IMG/VR virus record: IMGVR_UViG_3300049207_000057
Location: 1 to 26,872 of that record
DNA length: 26,872 nucleotides
DNA from: a virus
Direction: 5' to 3' (one strand)
The position numbers were made by a program, and so were the translations under genes. The notes below the pieces were generated by a model. It saw only the letters and a list, made by a program, of their open reading frames with translations. It had not been told where the DNA came from and ran no database searches. Shown one piece after another: positions 1-6,480 of this stretch. How positions within the stretch are numbered: the stretch's first letter is position 1; every line of letters begins with the position of its first letter.

Positions 1-31
1 CTTTTAGGACTGCAATCTCTTGCTCCGTCAT
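1..31 (-). CDS. Start of the next structural-region gene (cut by window end)
   Basis: Only the first ten codons are visible, reading MTEQEIAVLK, and the gene runs off the left edge. Its ATG overlaps the portal stop codon as ATGA, the same coupling seen at many other junctions here, so it belongs to the portal operon. Genes after the portal in tailed phages often encode a protease, scaffold or head protein, but ten residues are too few to choose. The only start evidence is the ATGA overlap; no ribosome binding site is obvious. Confidence 0.6.
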   Translation of the reverse strand, partial: MTEQEIAVLK

Positions 32-1803
32 ACCGTAGTCGTTTGCTGGCCTAGTTGTAATGGCGATTTAACTGGTGCCGAAACTCCTCCCCCCGAACCT
101 ACTGCCACATTTGCTCGTGCGGCCATAGTGTCCTCACTCTTAGTAGTAGTGTCGAAAAGTTCATTCGGGTTAATTCCCCCATCTTCACAAATCTTGTAGA
201 GGAATTTCTTTTTGACTGGGTCAGTGGTCATCATTGGGTCAGCGGTAATAGCTTGGAGCACTGCGAACATCGTAGCGGAGCGTACTCTGGTATCAATACT
301 CTCGCCAGTGATATCGATGTCGACATCATATTTAATATCTTTATAAAATCCTTTCGGTATCGTCACGAGTCTTTCCTTGCCTTGTTTGATACTTTCTTCC
401 ACTGCGACGGAGATTAAATCCTTTTGCTCAGTGGATGGGAAATTTCCCAAAGTAGCTTGGCGAATAATTTCCTTCAAAACCATTTCATTTTTAACCATCT
501 CGACAAAAGCATTTAGGTCTTGGCCGACTAACCGCAGGGTGTGTTCCGTCGTATTTTCTTTTTCAAATTGAGGAATGATCACGGCATATAACATTTCTTT
601 AATATCCATAGCTACTTCTTCTTGAATGCCTTCAAAGTATGATAGCGTTTGTGATATCGATATTTGGGTGGAACCGAGGGGTGTACCAGCGGGACTGCGT
701 TCCCCTTGCACCGCGTCATAGGAGAAAGTCAACTCGTCCCGGTTGCGCATCCACTTCTGAGTTTCTTCATTAAAGAAAGCTAGATTTTGATCTTGAATAT
801 TCACTTGGGTGACTTCCGAATCAATATTAAGTACTTCTCCATTTTGGACACCAGTCTTTAGGTTGCGGTTAAAGCCTGGATCGCGAGTTTGGAAGACAAC
901 CATCGCCTTCCAAGCGGCACTCTTACTTTGCAGGTTAGCGATTTCATTTTGTTTAATCTGTGGTTCAAAGAGTTCTTCTACTACGCCCACCCCCAGCCAG
1001 CGGCCTGGAATTTTATCCTTATGAAATTCCCAGTAAGGATGTTCTCCCCATTCCTCGTTGCCAAGTTCTACGCCATTATGCTGGGCCATCATTCTGCCAT
1101 AATTGTCGTACTCATCTTCTCCCACATCGGCCCAGAACACCCGGCGGTAGGAATATTCCCCAGAATCAACCGGAGTTTCTAAGTCACCATAACGCTCGTA
1201 CACGCGGATATGGGAAGCCTTTTTCATTTGGCGGAAAAGCTTGATTGTTTCGTCTACTTTGGTCTTATCCCATTTCATCTCCTTGGCCGCCTTACGGAAC
1301 TCGCCCACCGTATAGTTGTGAATTTCAGTAATAAAGTTCGTATCTGCCAAGGTATCTGCGCCTTGTTCCACGACAAAGTTACGCAAGTCAACGAAGTATG
1401 GAAAACCGTTTACAATCTTAAGAACCACCGAACCATAGATAGGAAGCTCTCGAAAGATACGATTGAGTACTTTACCGAATTGTTTGTCGCGCATCCAGAA
1501 CTTAAGATCGCGCTCCATGAACCAGGTTTTAGTTGGGTCACCCCCGCCCGTCGTTAAGAGACGAATATTTTTTGTGTCAAAATCAATTGCTTTAGTAAAA
1601 ATCTTGCAGGGGTTTCGGACAATGTTATAGAAATATTTGCGGTCACCGTCAATGTCTGTCGCACCGGAGGTAAACTGAGAGTTGTGGTAGAAAAAAACAG
1701 TCTTGATGGTTTCAAATTGATTAAAAAAAAGACCCGGAACTACCTCGATTCTTTTGCTCTGAAAATCTTCGATCTCCTTATTTATTTCTTTTAGGTATTG
1801 CAT
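28..1803 (-). CDS. Portal protein
   Basis: This 591-residue protein is read as the portal, the ring at the capsid vertex through which DNA is packaged and to which the tail attaches. Support is its size, its position after the two terminase genes, and its texture: an alpha/beta N-terminal half rich in aromatic residues, the stretch GERSPAGTPLGSTQ near the middle, long helices after it and a glycine-rich tail. No catalytic motif is expected. I chose the ATG at 1803 rather than 1827 because it overlaps the previous stop codon as TAATG and has AGGGA just upstream. The family call rests on general resemblance and gene order, not on a signature motif. Confidence 0.8.
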   Translation of the reverse strand: MQYLKEINKEIEDFQSKRIEVVPGLFFNQFETIKTVFFYHNSQFTSGATDIDGDRKYFYNIVRNPCKIFTKAIDFDTKNIRLLTTGGGDPTKTWFMERDLKFWMRDKQFGKVLNRIFRELPIYGSVVLKIVNGFPYFVDLRNFVVEQGADTLADTNFITEIHNYTVGEFRKAAKEMKWDKTKVDETIKLFRQMKKASHIRVYERYGDLETPVDSGEYSYRRVFWADVGEDEYDNYGRMMAQHNGVELGNEEWGEHPYWEFHKDKIPGRWLGVGVVEELFEPQIKQNEIANLQSKSAAWKAMVVFQTRDPGFNRNLKTGVQNGEVLNIDSEVTQVNIQDQNLAFFNEETQKWMRNRDELTFSYDAVQGERSPAGTPLGSTQISISQTLSYFEGIQEEVAMDIKEMLYAVIIPQFEKENTTEHTLRLVGQDLNAFVEMVKNEMVLKEIIRQATLGNFPSTEQKDLISVAVEESIKQGKERLVTIPKGFYKDIKYDVDIDITGESIDTRVRSATMFAVLQAITADPMMTTDPVKKKFLYKICEDGGINPNELFDTTTKSEDTMAARANVAVGSGGGVSAPVKSPLQLGQQTTTV

Positions 1804-1949
1804 TATTTCCCTGTACCTCGGCCCCACTGATAGCCTTTGTATGAAGTAGGTTTAAACGGTTTCATCGTGACCTTCGGCCCAGCTGCCACTTTAGGGGCTT
1901 TAGGGGTTTGATATTTTTGAGTTGTGTAGCCAAATATTTTTTGCCACAT
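1803..1949 (-). CDS. Small basic protein of unknown function before the portal
   Basis: A 48-residue protein rich in Lys, Pro, Gly and Thr, with a helical-looking start (MWQKIFGYT) and a low-complexity tail that begins at a PKAPK stretch. I do not recognise it. The ATG at 1949 lies one base after the preceding stop codon and its own stop overlaps the portal start, so the three genes should be translated as a chain. The same frame is open up to 1997, but that longer version would overlap the previous gene by about 47 bases. Small disordered proteins between terminase and portal are common in phages and often virion-associated; that role is only an inference. Confidence 0.6.
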   Translation of the reverse strand: MWQKIFGYTTQKYQTPKAPKVAAGPKVTMKPFKPTSYKGYQWGRGTGK

Positions 1950-1950
1950 A

Positions 1951-2115
1951 CTATTTCCGCAACCAGCGTTGCTTAGACTCTGGTAATGTGGGGTCAAACG
2001 AGGAAGTCGGTTCGCTTACGAAGACTTCATTTTTTGCACTCGAAGTCGTAGCCGTTTCAACCGTAGCTTCGCCTTCAGTATTTTTTCCTGAATCTTTTTT
2101 TTTAACTTTTGGCAT
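1951..2115 (-). CDS. Small charged, disordered-looking protein heading the portal operon
   Basis: A 54-residue protein starting MPKVKKKD, rich in Ser, Thr, Glu and Lys through the middle and ending in a charged WLRK-type tail. It has no recognisable domain. An open frame extends to 2148, but the ATG at 2115 is preferred because a good promoter (TTGACA at 2148-2143, TATATT at 2127-2122) puts the predicted transcription start on this ATG, which would make the mRNA leaderless. It is the first gene of the unit that continues into the portal. Function unknown. Confidence 0.55.
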   Translation of the reverse strand: MPKVKKKDSGKNTEGEATVETATTSSAKNEVFVSEPTSSFDPTLPESKQRWLRK

Positions 2116-2121
2116 GCCCGA

Positions 2122-2148
2122 AATATACCATGGCAATTTTCTTGTCAA
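2122..2148 (-). promoter_or_regulatory. Sigma70-like promoter of the portal operon
   Basis: On the minus strand TTGACA (2148-2143) is followed after 15 bp by TATATT (2127-2122), preceded by TGG as in an extended -10. The 15-bp spacer is short, which the extended -10 can offset. The expected start of transcription, about seven bases after the -10, falls on the ATG at 2115. A cluster of GGATAAC half-sites lies immediately upstream. Confidence 0.65.
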
Positions 2149-2153
2149 GACCC

Positions 2154-2185
2154 TGTGGATAACTTCTGTTATCCGCTAGGATAAC
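2154..2185 (-). promoter_or_regulatory. Operator-like cluster: AGTTATCCACA motif plus alternating GGATAAC half-sites
   Basis: Three 7-bp half-sites alternate in orientation with exactly 4 bp between them: GGATAAC at 2157-2163, GTTATCC at 2168-2174 and GGATAAC at 2179-2185. Each neighbouring pair is a perfect inverted repeat. The first is part of the AGTTATCCACA motif (2164-2154) that recurs at other operon heads. The cluster ends 5 bp before the -35 of the portal promoter, a typical place for an activator or repressor. The TTATCCACA core also equals a DnaA box. Confidence 0.65.
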
Positions 2186-2197
2186 TTTCGTTAACCG

Positions 2198-2281
2198 TTA
2201 ATTAAGCAATATGAAAATAGAAGTGGTTCCTAATACGAAACCAGTGATTCCTCCTATACAAAACCAATATATATTTCTCAT
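2198..2281 (-). CDS. 27-residue single-span membrane microprotein
   Basis: A very short frame encoding a protein that starts MRNIYW and continues as one hydrophobic, glycine-bearing segment to a short LLN tail, so it should be a single membrane helix. The composition is far from random translation and matches other microproteins in this window (20, 28, 29 and 34 residues). No ribosome binding site is visible; the ATG directly follows the T-run of the structured element at 2282-2354, so expression may depend on how that RNA folds. Function unknown; holin-like or membrane-regulator roles are possible. Confidence 0.5.
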   Translation of the reverse strand: MRNIYWFCIGGITGFVLGTTSIFILLN

Positions 2282-2354
2282 AAAAACACCGCTCTGGGTG
2301 GGTGAACCTTGCGAGTAGACCCACACCGAAAGCGGTGGTTTTGGCGCAAGGTTC
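2282..2354 (-). ncRNA. Interleaved-stem RNA element (pseudoknot or terminator/antiterminator switch)
   Basis: Three stems can be drawn. Stem A pairs 2282-2293 with 2331-2342 (11 of 12). Inside it stem C pairs 2298-2303 with 2319-2324. Stem B pairs 2304-2313, in the loop of C, with 2345-2354, a perfect 10-bp match. B and A interleave, so they form a pseudoknot or compete. On the minus strand stem A ends in a run of five T, as a terminator would, and stem B's first arm is transcribed first. It lies between the large terminase and the 27-residue gene. Plain reading: a terminator after the terminase with an alternative fold. Confidence 0.55.
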
Positions 2355-2396
2355 TATATTTATCAGCCCTTTTGGGGCATATGTTCACTATACCAC

Positions 2397-3824
2397 TTAA
2401 TTGTATTGAAATCTACGCACCATTTTAGGCATAGCTTTAGCTGCTTGGATTTGGACTATTTTGATCGGATCAAATTCCCAATACGCTAATAAGGTAGACA
2501 TCACGTCATCGTCATGGAAACCTCTCGCAGCGCCTGCCCCTTGCTGGACTGCATCATCGTTCCATAGGAAAGTCTTCATTTCTTCAATTGTTTTCCGGTC
2601 ATATATCCTAGGCTTGCGTTGTCTAAGTAATTTCTGGAAATGTTGAATGAGTTGTTGTTTAGTTTCCCAACTCATCCGAAAGCCTAATTTTTCGGTTTCT
2701 TTGTCTTCCTTGTAGTCCAGTTGCTTCCTACGGTAAACTTTCAGGTCGCGGATCTCTCGTATTAGGGCTGCCCCGGCGGCGTTACTCTCTGGCACGATCA
2801 AAGGTTTGCGATACTTGTAATATAGGAACTTCACTTTGTCCGAAAGGGCCATGATTGGGACTTTGCCGTTAAACTTTGCTACTTTCTTGCCGTCAAAGGA
2901 TACAACCGAGATGGAACTCGGGTCAACAATGCCCTCGGAAGGGTCCACGCCCATGCGATATTCTGTATTCCGCGGTTCTTCGTAAATTTCACAGCCTTCT
3001 TCGATCTTGAGCGGGGGCTTACAATGCATTTCCAACTCCTTAATGTGTTCCTTAGCAAAGACGGATCCCTTCAAGAGGACATCGGTCGTCCACTCTCCCT
3101 TCACGAACCGGCGCACGTAATCTTCTCCCATCGCTTCCTGCTTCCGAAGATAATCTTCCGGTAAGTTAGCCGCGTTGTCGTACATGGAAGACTGATAGAG
3201 CTTATGCCCCGGTAACGGGTTGGCCACAAATTGATCATACGCCCAGAAGTTCGCCGGGTTACAGGTAGAATTCCCTTGCCGCATAGGTACATCATTCCTC
3301 CTAAGACGAGAATTCAACACCTCAATGACGGCATATTCTACTTCTTCCAACTGATCGATGAAATAAGCTCCCAGGTTGAGACTCTTCAACTTCTGTTGCG
3401 CCTTCTTTATGTCCGCCACCCCGCCACTTTGCATCGCATCCAGGCCAAAAAGAATGATCTGGCTTCCGTTATTGAAGTTGATCAACCCATCCTTGACCCG
3501 GTGTTCGTACCAACCCGGTGGCATAAGGTCAAACAACTCCGGCAACACCGCCCGATCAATATCACTTAAAGTCTTACGTCCTAATAGAATCCTGTTTCCT
3601 GGGAAACATTTTACAAACAAGATTAGTTTTATATAAAGTGCCAGAGACTTACCCGAACCGAACCCTCCAGCGTTCAAACAATAGTCACTCTTAAGGTCAG
3701 AAATGAACTCACTCTGAATAGGGTTAAACTTGTACAGCTTCCGGTTGAGTGTGATCTCCTGAATTTTCTTCCCAGACAGAAGTTCCTCCCCCAACTTAAC
3801 CCATTCACTTTTATATTGACTCAT
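2397..3824 (-). CDS. terL: Terminase large subunit
   Basis: A 475-residue packaging motor: an ATPase that pumps DNA into the capsid, with a nuclease that cuts the concatemer. The Walker A motif GGFGSGKS is at residues 53-60, a Walker B-like FIDQLEE at about 155-161, and a coupling-type TCNP segment at 187-190. The C-terminal RNase H-fold nuclease shows acidic residues D294 (GVDPSEG), E346 (VPES) and the HDDD at 437-440. The length is normal for the family. The start overlaps a 17-codon upstream frame as ATGA. A structured element sits after its stop. Small subunit and a hairpin-rich region lie upstream. Confidence 0.95.
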   Translation of the reverse strand: MSQYKSEWVKLGEELLSGKKIQEITLNRKLYKFNPIQSEFISDLKSDYCLNAGGFGSGKSLALYIKLILFVKCFPGNRILLGRKTLSDIDRAVLPELFDLMPPGWYEHRVKDGLINFNNGSQIILFGLDAMQSGGVADIKKAQQKLKSLNLGAYFIDQLEEVEYAVIEVLNSRLRRNDVPMRQGNSTCNPANFWAYDQFVANPLPGHKLYQSSMYDNAANLPEDYLRKQEAMGEDYVRRFVKGEWTTDVLLKGSVFAKEHIKELEMHCKPPLKIEEGCEIYEEPRNTEYRMGVDPSEGIVDPSSISVVSFDGKKVAKFNGKVPIMALSDKVKFLYYKYRKPLIVPESNAAGAALIREIRDLKVYRRKQLDYKEDKETEKLGFRMSWETKQQLIQHFQKLLRQRKPRIYDRKTIEEMKTFLWNDDAVQQGAGAARGFHDDDVMSTLLAYWEFDPIKIVQIQAAKAMPKMVRRFQYN

Positions 3825-3874
3825 ATGTTATTTAAATTCAGACAGTACTCTCCCCTTGACTTATTCTCTTTCAT
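3821..3874 (-). CDS. 17-residue leader ORF coupled to the large terminase
   Basis: A short frame (MKENKSRGEYCL...) begins about six bases after the predicted transcription start of the terminase promoter, and its TGA overlaps the terminase ATG as ATGA. The terminase start itself lacks a Shine-Dalgarno sequence, so translation of this leader may bring ribosomes to it. The peptide need have no function of its own. Chance occurrence of so short a frame cannot be excluded. Confidence 0.35.
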   Translation of the reverse strand: MKENKSRGEYCLNLNNI

Positions 3875-3886
3875 ATGGTGTTCATA

Positions 3887-3916
3887 TTTATAGTATGTGT
3901 AGATGGGTTATATCAA
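3887..3916 (-). promoter_or_regulatory. Sigma70-like promoter of the large terminase
   Basis: TTGATA (3916-3911) and TATAAA (3892-3887) are separated by 18 bp on the minus strand. The predicted start lies near 3880, just ahead of the 17-codon leader frame. It is the best promoter match between the two terminase genes. Confidence 0.55.
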
Positions 3917-4316
3917 CAATTCACCACTATTCTCGACTAGACCACCCTCCCCCCGTGTCGCACAATCTACATTGTAGACACCACTTACGCCTTGTGGTGT
4001 AAGGGTATTTAAACAATCGTAAATAATCACACTCGATATTAGATTACTAATATTCTCGTGTGTATGTGGTAGTGTTTAACTCCGTATATAAAATATACTC
4101 CGTTGTAGTATAACTCTTAAGAACTAATTCACTACGCCTCACGGCTTGAACTCCTATTGATAGGATATTACTAAAGGCGTTATGTTTTAAAAGCATTGTC
4201 CTGTTTGGTGTCAGTTGTTTGCCCTTTACTCCAGCCTTGACTGGACGATAGGAACGGCGAGTTTCACCGCGCTTTTAAATTTTACCTCTTTATTCTCCTA
4301 CGTCCTGTCCACAAGT

Positions 4317-4335
4317 AAATACCTGGGGATAACTC
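4317..4335 (-). repeat. 19-bp direct repeat, copy 1, containing an AGTTATCCCCA motif
   Basis: The plus-strand 19-mer AAATACCTGGGGATAACTC is identical to positions 15543-15561, about 11 kb away. It includes the 11-base operon-head motif (4324-4334). Both copies are at non-coding boundaries, which argues for a protein-binding site. Confidence 0.7.
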
Positions 4336-4349
4336 CTTTCCTCTATTTG

Positions 4350-4379
4350 TTAACACCCTTACTTAGCGTTACGGATGAT
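4350..4379 (+). promoter_or_regulatory. Possible promoter of the rightward gene
   Basis: TTAACA (4350-4355) and GATGAT (4374-4379) are spaced by 18 bp. The predicted start near 4386 would leave a leader of about nine bases before the ATG at 4395. The -10 match is moderate (four of six). Confidence 0.35.
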
Positions 4380-4394
4380 ATATACTTCATCTTA

Positions 4395-4592
4395 ATGGAT
4401 TCTGATGGCCTTAAAACTGATTTAAAACGAGAGAAAAACCCACATGCTGTTGCAATGGGTCATTTAGGTGGCATAGCACGATCTAAGAGGTTGACTAAAG
4501 AACGCATGCGAGAGATATCCCTACATGCTATATCAGTACGCTGGCAGAATAAACGAGACAATGAGGAACTCCGTATTACTTACTCGGATTAG
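4395..4592 (+). CDS. Small GGxAR-motif protein, probable DNA-binding, on the opposite strand
   Basis: A 65-residue rightward gene. Its centre reads HAVAMGHLGGIARSKRLT, followed by an amphipathic helix ending in ARW-like SVRWQNK. This matches a widespread family of short basic bacterial and phage proteins of the pattern AxGxxGGxAR-x-LT-...-RW, usually thought to bind DNA. The frame is open back to 4215, but that extension is hydrophobic low-quality sequence crossing the repeat motif, so I start at 4395, behind a plausible promoter. It converges on the small terminase and the two ends overlap by 17 bases. An isolated rightward gene between terminase genes looks like a moron. Confidence 0.65.
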   Translation: MDSDGLKTDLKREKNPHAVAMGHLGGIARSKRLTKERMREISLHAISVRWQNKRDNEELRITYSD

Positions 4593-4953
4593 CGATCACC
4601 ACCAACACTTTCTCCTCGCTCTCCATTGGCCTATTATCAGGCTCAATCTTGTCCAAGGCAATCTTGATAGCTGCATTTCTGGCATTACGGTCAGGTCTAT
4701 CCTGCCCTTCTTGCTTAATGTTGTCGATCAAATAATCAGCTAGTTCGCTGATCTTCATCTTGGCCGTGAACTCGTCCTTGAATACACTCTGGATAGCCTG
4801 GTAGGTCTTAGAGCGCTCTATTTGAGTAACATGTTGCACACCTTTATACCCAGCCACAATCTGCGCCTCCTTTTTAGTCTTACCCTGGTGCACAGCCAAG
4901 GCATACTTCACTATCTTACTGCTTGGGTTCAGTTTTTTTACTTTTGTCCTCAT
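4576..4953 (-). CDS. terS: Terminase small subunit
   Basis: A 125-residue protein that should recognise the packaging site and hand DNA to the large subunit. Residues 14-50 contain the family's DNA-binding pattern: KYALAVHQGKTKKEAQ, then AGY and VTQIERSKTYQ. A helical oligomerisation region follows (about 65-110). Its length is typical. The ATG at 4953 lacks a clear ribosome binding site and the gene overlaps the preceding one by 38 bases. It faces the rightward small gene tail to tail. The 750 bases separating it from the large subunit are unusual, because the two genes are normally adjacent. Confidence 0.85.
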   Translation of the reverse strand: MRTKVKKLNPSSKIVKYALAVHQGKTKKEAQIVAGYKGVQHVTQIERSKTYQAIQSVFKDEFTAKMKISELADYLIDNIKQEGQDRPDRNARNAAIKIALDKIEPDNRPMESEEKVLVVIANPSK

Positions 4954-5107
4954 TTAATATAGTTCGATAATAACACACCCTACAAACTTCAGTGAACCTT
5001 AATAACTTCGACCTTGTTAAACTATTAAAATTAGGGTTCTTGAGTACCTTCAAACACACCCTACACCTCTCTCGCTTATCACTATGTGGTATATCCCAGA
5101 TATTCAT
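4916..5107 (-). CDS. Small protein with two CxxC knuckles (zinc-binding candidate)
   Basis: A 63-residue protein with CRVC at residues 15-18 and CRVC again at 42-45, the spacing of a zinc ribbon, followed by a Lys-rich tail. It probably binds one zinc ion and may bind nucleic acid or act as an adaptor. The ATG at 5107 overlaps the stop of the membrane-protein gene as ATGA, which is why a longer open frame to 5221 is not used. It overlaps the small terminase by 38 bases at its end. No specific family recognised. Confidence 0.65.
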   Translation of the reverse strand: MNIWDIPHSDKRERCRVCLKVLKNPNFNSLTRSKLLRFTEVCRVCYYRTILNEDKSKKTEPKQ

Positions 5108-5265
5108 GCGGCAATAGCGTCCACAAAACAAAAGAAGGAAACGCAAGCGAGGCCGACCCAGAAGTTCCATATAAACCAAGGTACTAGGAGGAACGCTAGG
5201 GCCACGCTTAAAGGAAACCATTGAATATTATGCCAGAACTCCTTTAATTTATTATTCTTTACCAT
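5104..5265 (-). CDS. Small membrane protein, two probable helices
   Basis: A 53-residue protein with a basic start (MVKNNKLKEF) followed by two hydrophobic stretches rich in Trp, Phe, Val and Ala, at about residues 16-31 and 34-50. It should sit in the cytoplasmic membrane, N-terminus inside. Function is unknown; holin-like roles are possible, although better holin candidates lie in the lysis module. I took the ATG at 5265, overlapping the previous gene by 14 bases; one at 5298 is also open. Neither has a clear ribosome binding site. Confidence 0.55.
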   Translation of the reverse strand: MVKNNKLKEFWHNIQWFPLSVALAFLLVPWFIWNFWVGLACVSFFCFVDAIAA

Positions 5266-5425
5266 AATATTGTTCGATTTTAGTAATAAACTCCTCATCT
5301 TCTACATGGTAAGGGTCATCTCTAAATACGTTGCCGATTAATTGAGCTAAGCGCAGATGTGGATGTTCGTTCCAAACATTCCATAGCCTTGTTATTATTG
5401 GTTGGATGCGTTCTTTTTTTCTCAT
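5252..5425 (-). CDS. Conserved-looking 57-residue phage protein
   Basis: The protein begins MRKKERIQPII and then follows a pattern I have seen in small phage proteins: a Trp-rich helix, HPHLRLAQLIGNVF, then DPYHVEDEEFITKIEQYYG. In such proteins the LRL-QLI and DPxxVEDEE segments recur, but no biochemical role is known to me. A good ribosome binding site AAAGGAG lies just before the ATG, rather close to it. Its end overlaps the membrane-protein gene by 14 bases. Confidence comes from composition, the start signal and fit in the tiled operon. Confidence 0.7.
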   Translation of the reverse strand: MRKKERIQPIITRLWNVWNEHPHLRLAQLIGNVFRDDPYHVEDEEFITKIEQYYGKE

Positions 5426-5450
5426 TCTCCTTTAATTTTAGTTAATCTAT

Positions 5451-5825
5451 TCATTTTGAATTTTGGGTATAATGTTTATTTATTATTTGAGCGATATGGT
5501 CGGTTAATCTTTCCCTGGCATCTTCTATTGCTTGTTTTGTCGGCCAATTTATTACTACGCTATAAAACTGGTCTGTAACTATATGGGTAAATTCGTGAAT
5601 CAATCTACGCTCGGCATCTAACTTATTTTTTTGCCAGTCGTTTAGGTATTTTTCACTATATAAAATCTTTGCATCTAGGTATGGGTAATTGAATTGTGAA
5701 GCTAAATATCTATCTTTATCCAAATCCTTTTCTATTTTAAGGTGATATTTTTCAATAAAAAGAACGGCTTTATATTTGTCGTACATTTCCTCTATCCATT
5801 CTATGAGTTGTTTTTCTTCCCTCAT
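5451..5825 (-). CDS. Small zinc metallopeptidase-like protein (HEFTH motif)
   Basis: A 124-residue protein with HEFTH at residues 77-81, the HExxH signature of zinc metallopeptidases, at the end of a predicted helix, and a second acidic helix EDARERLTDHIA (101-112) where E105 could be the third ligand, as in gluzincin-type enzymes. The small size resembles ImmA/SprT-like or other minimal peptidases. The substrate is unknown. A proper ribosome binding site (AAGGAA) precedes the ATG, which overlaps the previous stop as ATGA. It could be an inactive fold relative, but the motif is intact. Confidence 0.6.
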   Translation of the reverse strand: MREEKQLIEWIEEMYDKYKAVLFIEKYHLKIEKDLDKDRYLASQFNYPYLDAKILYSEKYLNDWQKNKLDAERRLIHEFTHIVTDQFYSVVINWPTKQAIEDARERLTDHIAQIINKHYTQNSK

Positions 5826-5989
5826 TGTGGTTCCTTTTTAACAGTTACTATTCTAATATCGCCTGTATCTAAGTCCATCCTATCTATTATCTTCTGTACT
5901 TCCTTACGGTGCCATCGCATAAACCAATCGCCCGCCCATTTGCCTCTCACGTTTAGTTTTAGCAGTACCCACCAAATTATGTTATACAT
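5822..5989 (-). CDS. 55-residue protein of unknown function with Trp-rich N-terminus
   Basis: The protein has a hydrophobic, Trp-rich beginning (MYNIIWWVLLKL), then a basic middle (WFMRWHRKEVQKIIDRM) and a short acidic and basic end. It may attach to the membrane by its N-terminus. The stop overlaps the next gene as ATGA and the ATG overlaps the end of the preceding gene by 8 bases, with a weak AGAG-type binding site. I recognise no family; the support is continuous tiling and plausible protein composition. Confidence 0.55.
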   Translation of the reverse strand: MYNIIWWVLLKLNVRGKWAGDWFMRWHRKEVQKIIDRMDLDTGDIRIVTVKKEPQ

Positions 5990-6143
5990 TTTTCTCTTTA
6001 AGGTTAGCTTTTAAGTATTCTTCGTCGAGGTAAAGGGTTATAGCCCGATTCTGAATTTCGTGAAGAATATTATCGCTATATGTTCCTGTTAAATTCGCCA
6101 CTATCGTATCTTCTATTTGTTTTATTCTTTCACTTGGTTTCAT
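5982..6143 (-). CDS. 53-residue helical protein of unknown function
   Basis: A short acidic and basic helical protein (MKPSERIKQIEDT...). The frame is open to 6221, but the ATG at 6143 overlaps the previous gene by only 14 bases and is more in line with neighbouring junctions. No motif or ribosome binding site is apparent. Function unknown. Confidence 0.5.
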   Translation of the reverse strand: MKPSERIKQIEDTIVANLTGTYSDNILHEIQNRAITLYLDEEYLKANLKEKNV

Positions 6144-6435
6144 CTGTTTTAGGGTTAGCGAGGAGTAATAGGAGGAAATCTTCAAGTCGTGCAATCTCTT
6201 CGTAAACTTCAGCTTCGCCATTCCAATGCATTAAAAGAAATTCCGCAAACGCTTTATTTATCTTCTGCTTCACTTCCCCTTCTATAAAGGCGGCGTGGGA
6301 GGAGAGGGTGGAGCGGAGGAAAGATTTTATTCTATCGTGTTGTAAGTCACCTGCGTATATTCCGTCCATTGGGGAAAAGTATAGTCTTGAAAACTCATTT
6401 ATATATTCATTTATCTTCTCGTTATTTGTTGGCAT
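6130..6435 (-). CDS. 101-residue helical protein of unknown function
   Basis: Almost entirely helix-forming, with alternating charged and aromatic residues (INEYINEFSRLYFSP, then EGEVKQKINKAFAEFLLMHW). The end carries a Leu-rich helix (LEDFLLLLLANP). It may form a small helical bundle or bind another phage protein. No family recognised. The ATG at 6435 has no obvious ribosome binding site; a 45-base gap with no gene separates it from the upstream gene. Confidence 0.55.
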   Translation of the reverse strand: MPTNNEKINEYINEFSRLYFSPMDGIYAGDLQHDRIKSFLRSTLSSHAAFIEGEVKQKINKAFAEFLLMHWNGEAEVYEEIARLEDFLLLLLANPKTDETK

Positions 6436-6480
6436 GGGAATTAGTAGTTAGCAAACTCTTTATGATACTTAATGCAAGCT

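Larger units (their letters stand above)
3917..4394. other. Hairpin-rich intergenic region between the terminase genes
   Basis: No convincing gene is seen in these 478 bases. They contain hairpins: TCTAC/GTAGA at 3966-3978; ACACCAC/GTGGTGT at 3978-3984 and 3994-4000; a long one at 4028-4062 (CACAC and GATATTA arms, with a G-T pair on the plus strand); GTATAT/ATATAC at 4084-4098; TCCTA/TAGGA at 4152-4165; TCCAG/CTGGA at 4230-4245. A copy of the TGKGGATAACT motif is at 4324-4334. Phage packaging sites (pac or cos) often lie next to the small terminase, so this is a reasonable place for one; a non-coding RNA is the other option. Confidence 0.45.

Noticed and set aside
889-1557. Several rightward frames of 94-115 codons opposite the portal gene
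   Set aside because: They lie antisense to a well-supported gene, lack ribosome binding sites and show no domain features.
2154-2162. Replication origin inferred from a DnaA box
   Set aside because: The boxes are single and scattered over 21 kb at operon heads instead of clustered beside an AT-rich unwinding region; a regulatory role fits better.
4215-4394. N-terminal extension of the rightward GGxAR protein
   Set aside because: Hydrophobic sequence with no family match, crossing the conserved 19-bp repeat; the family normally starts close to the GGxAR segment.
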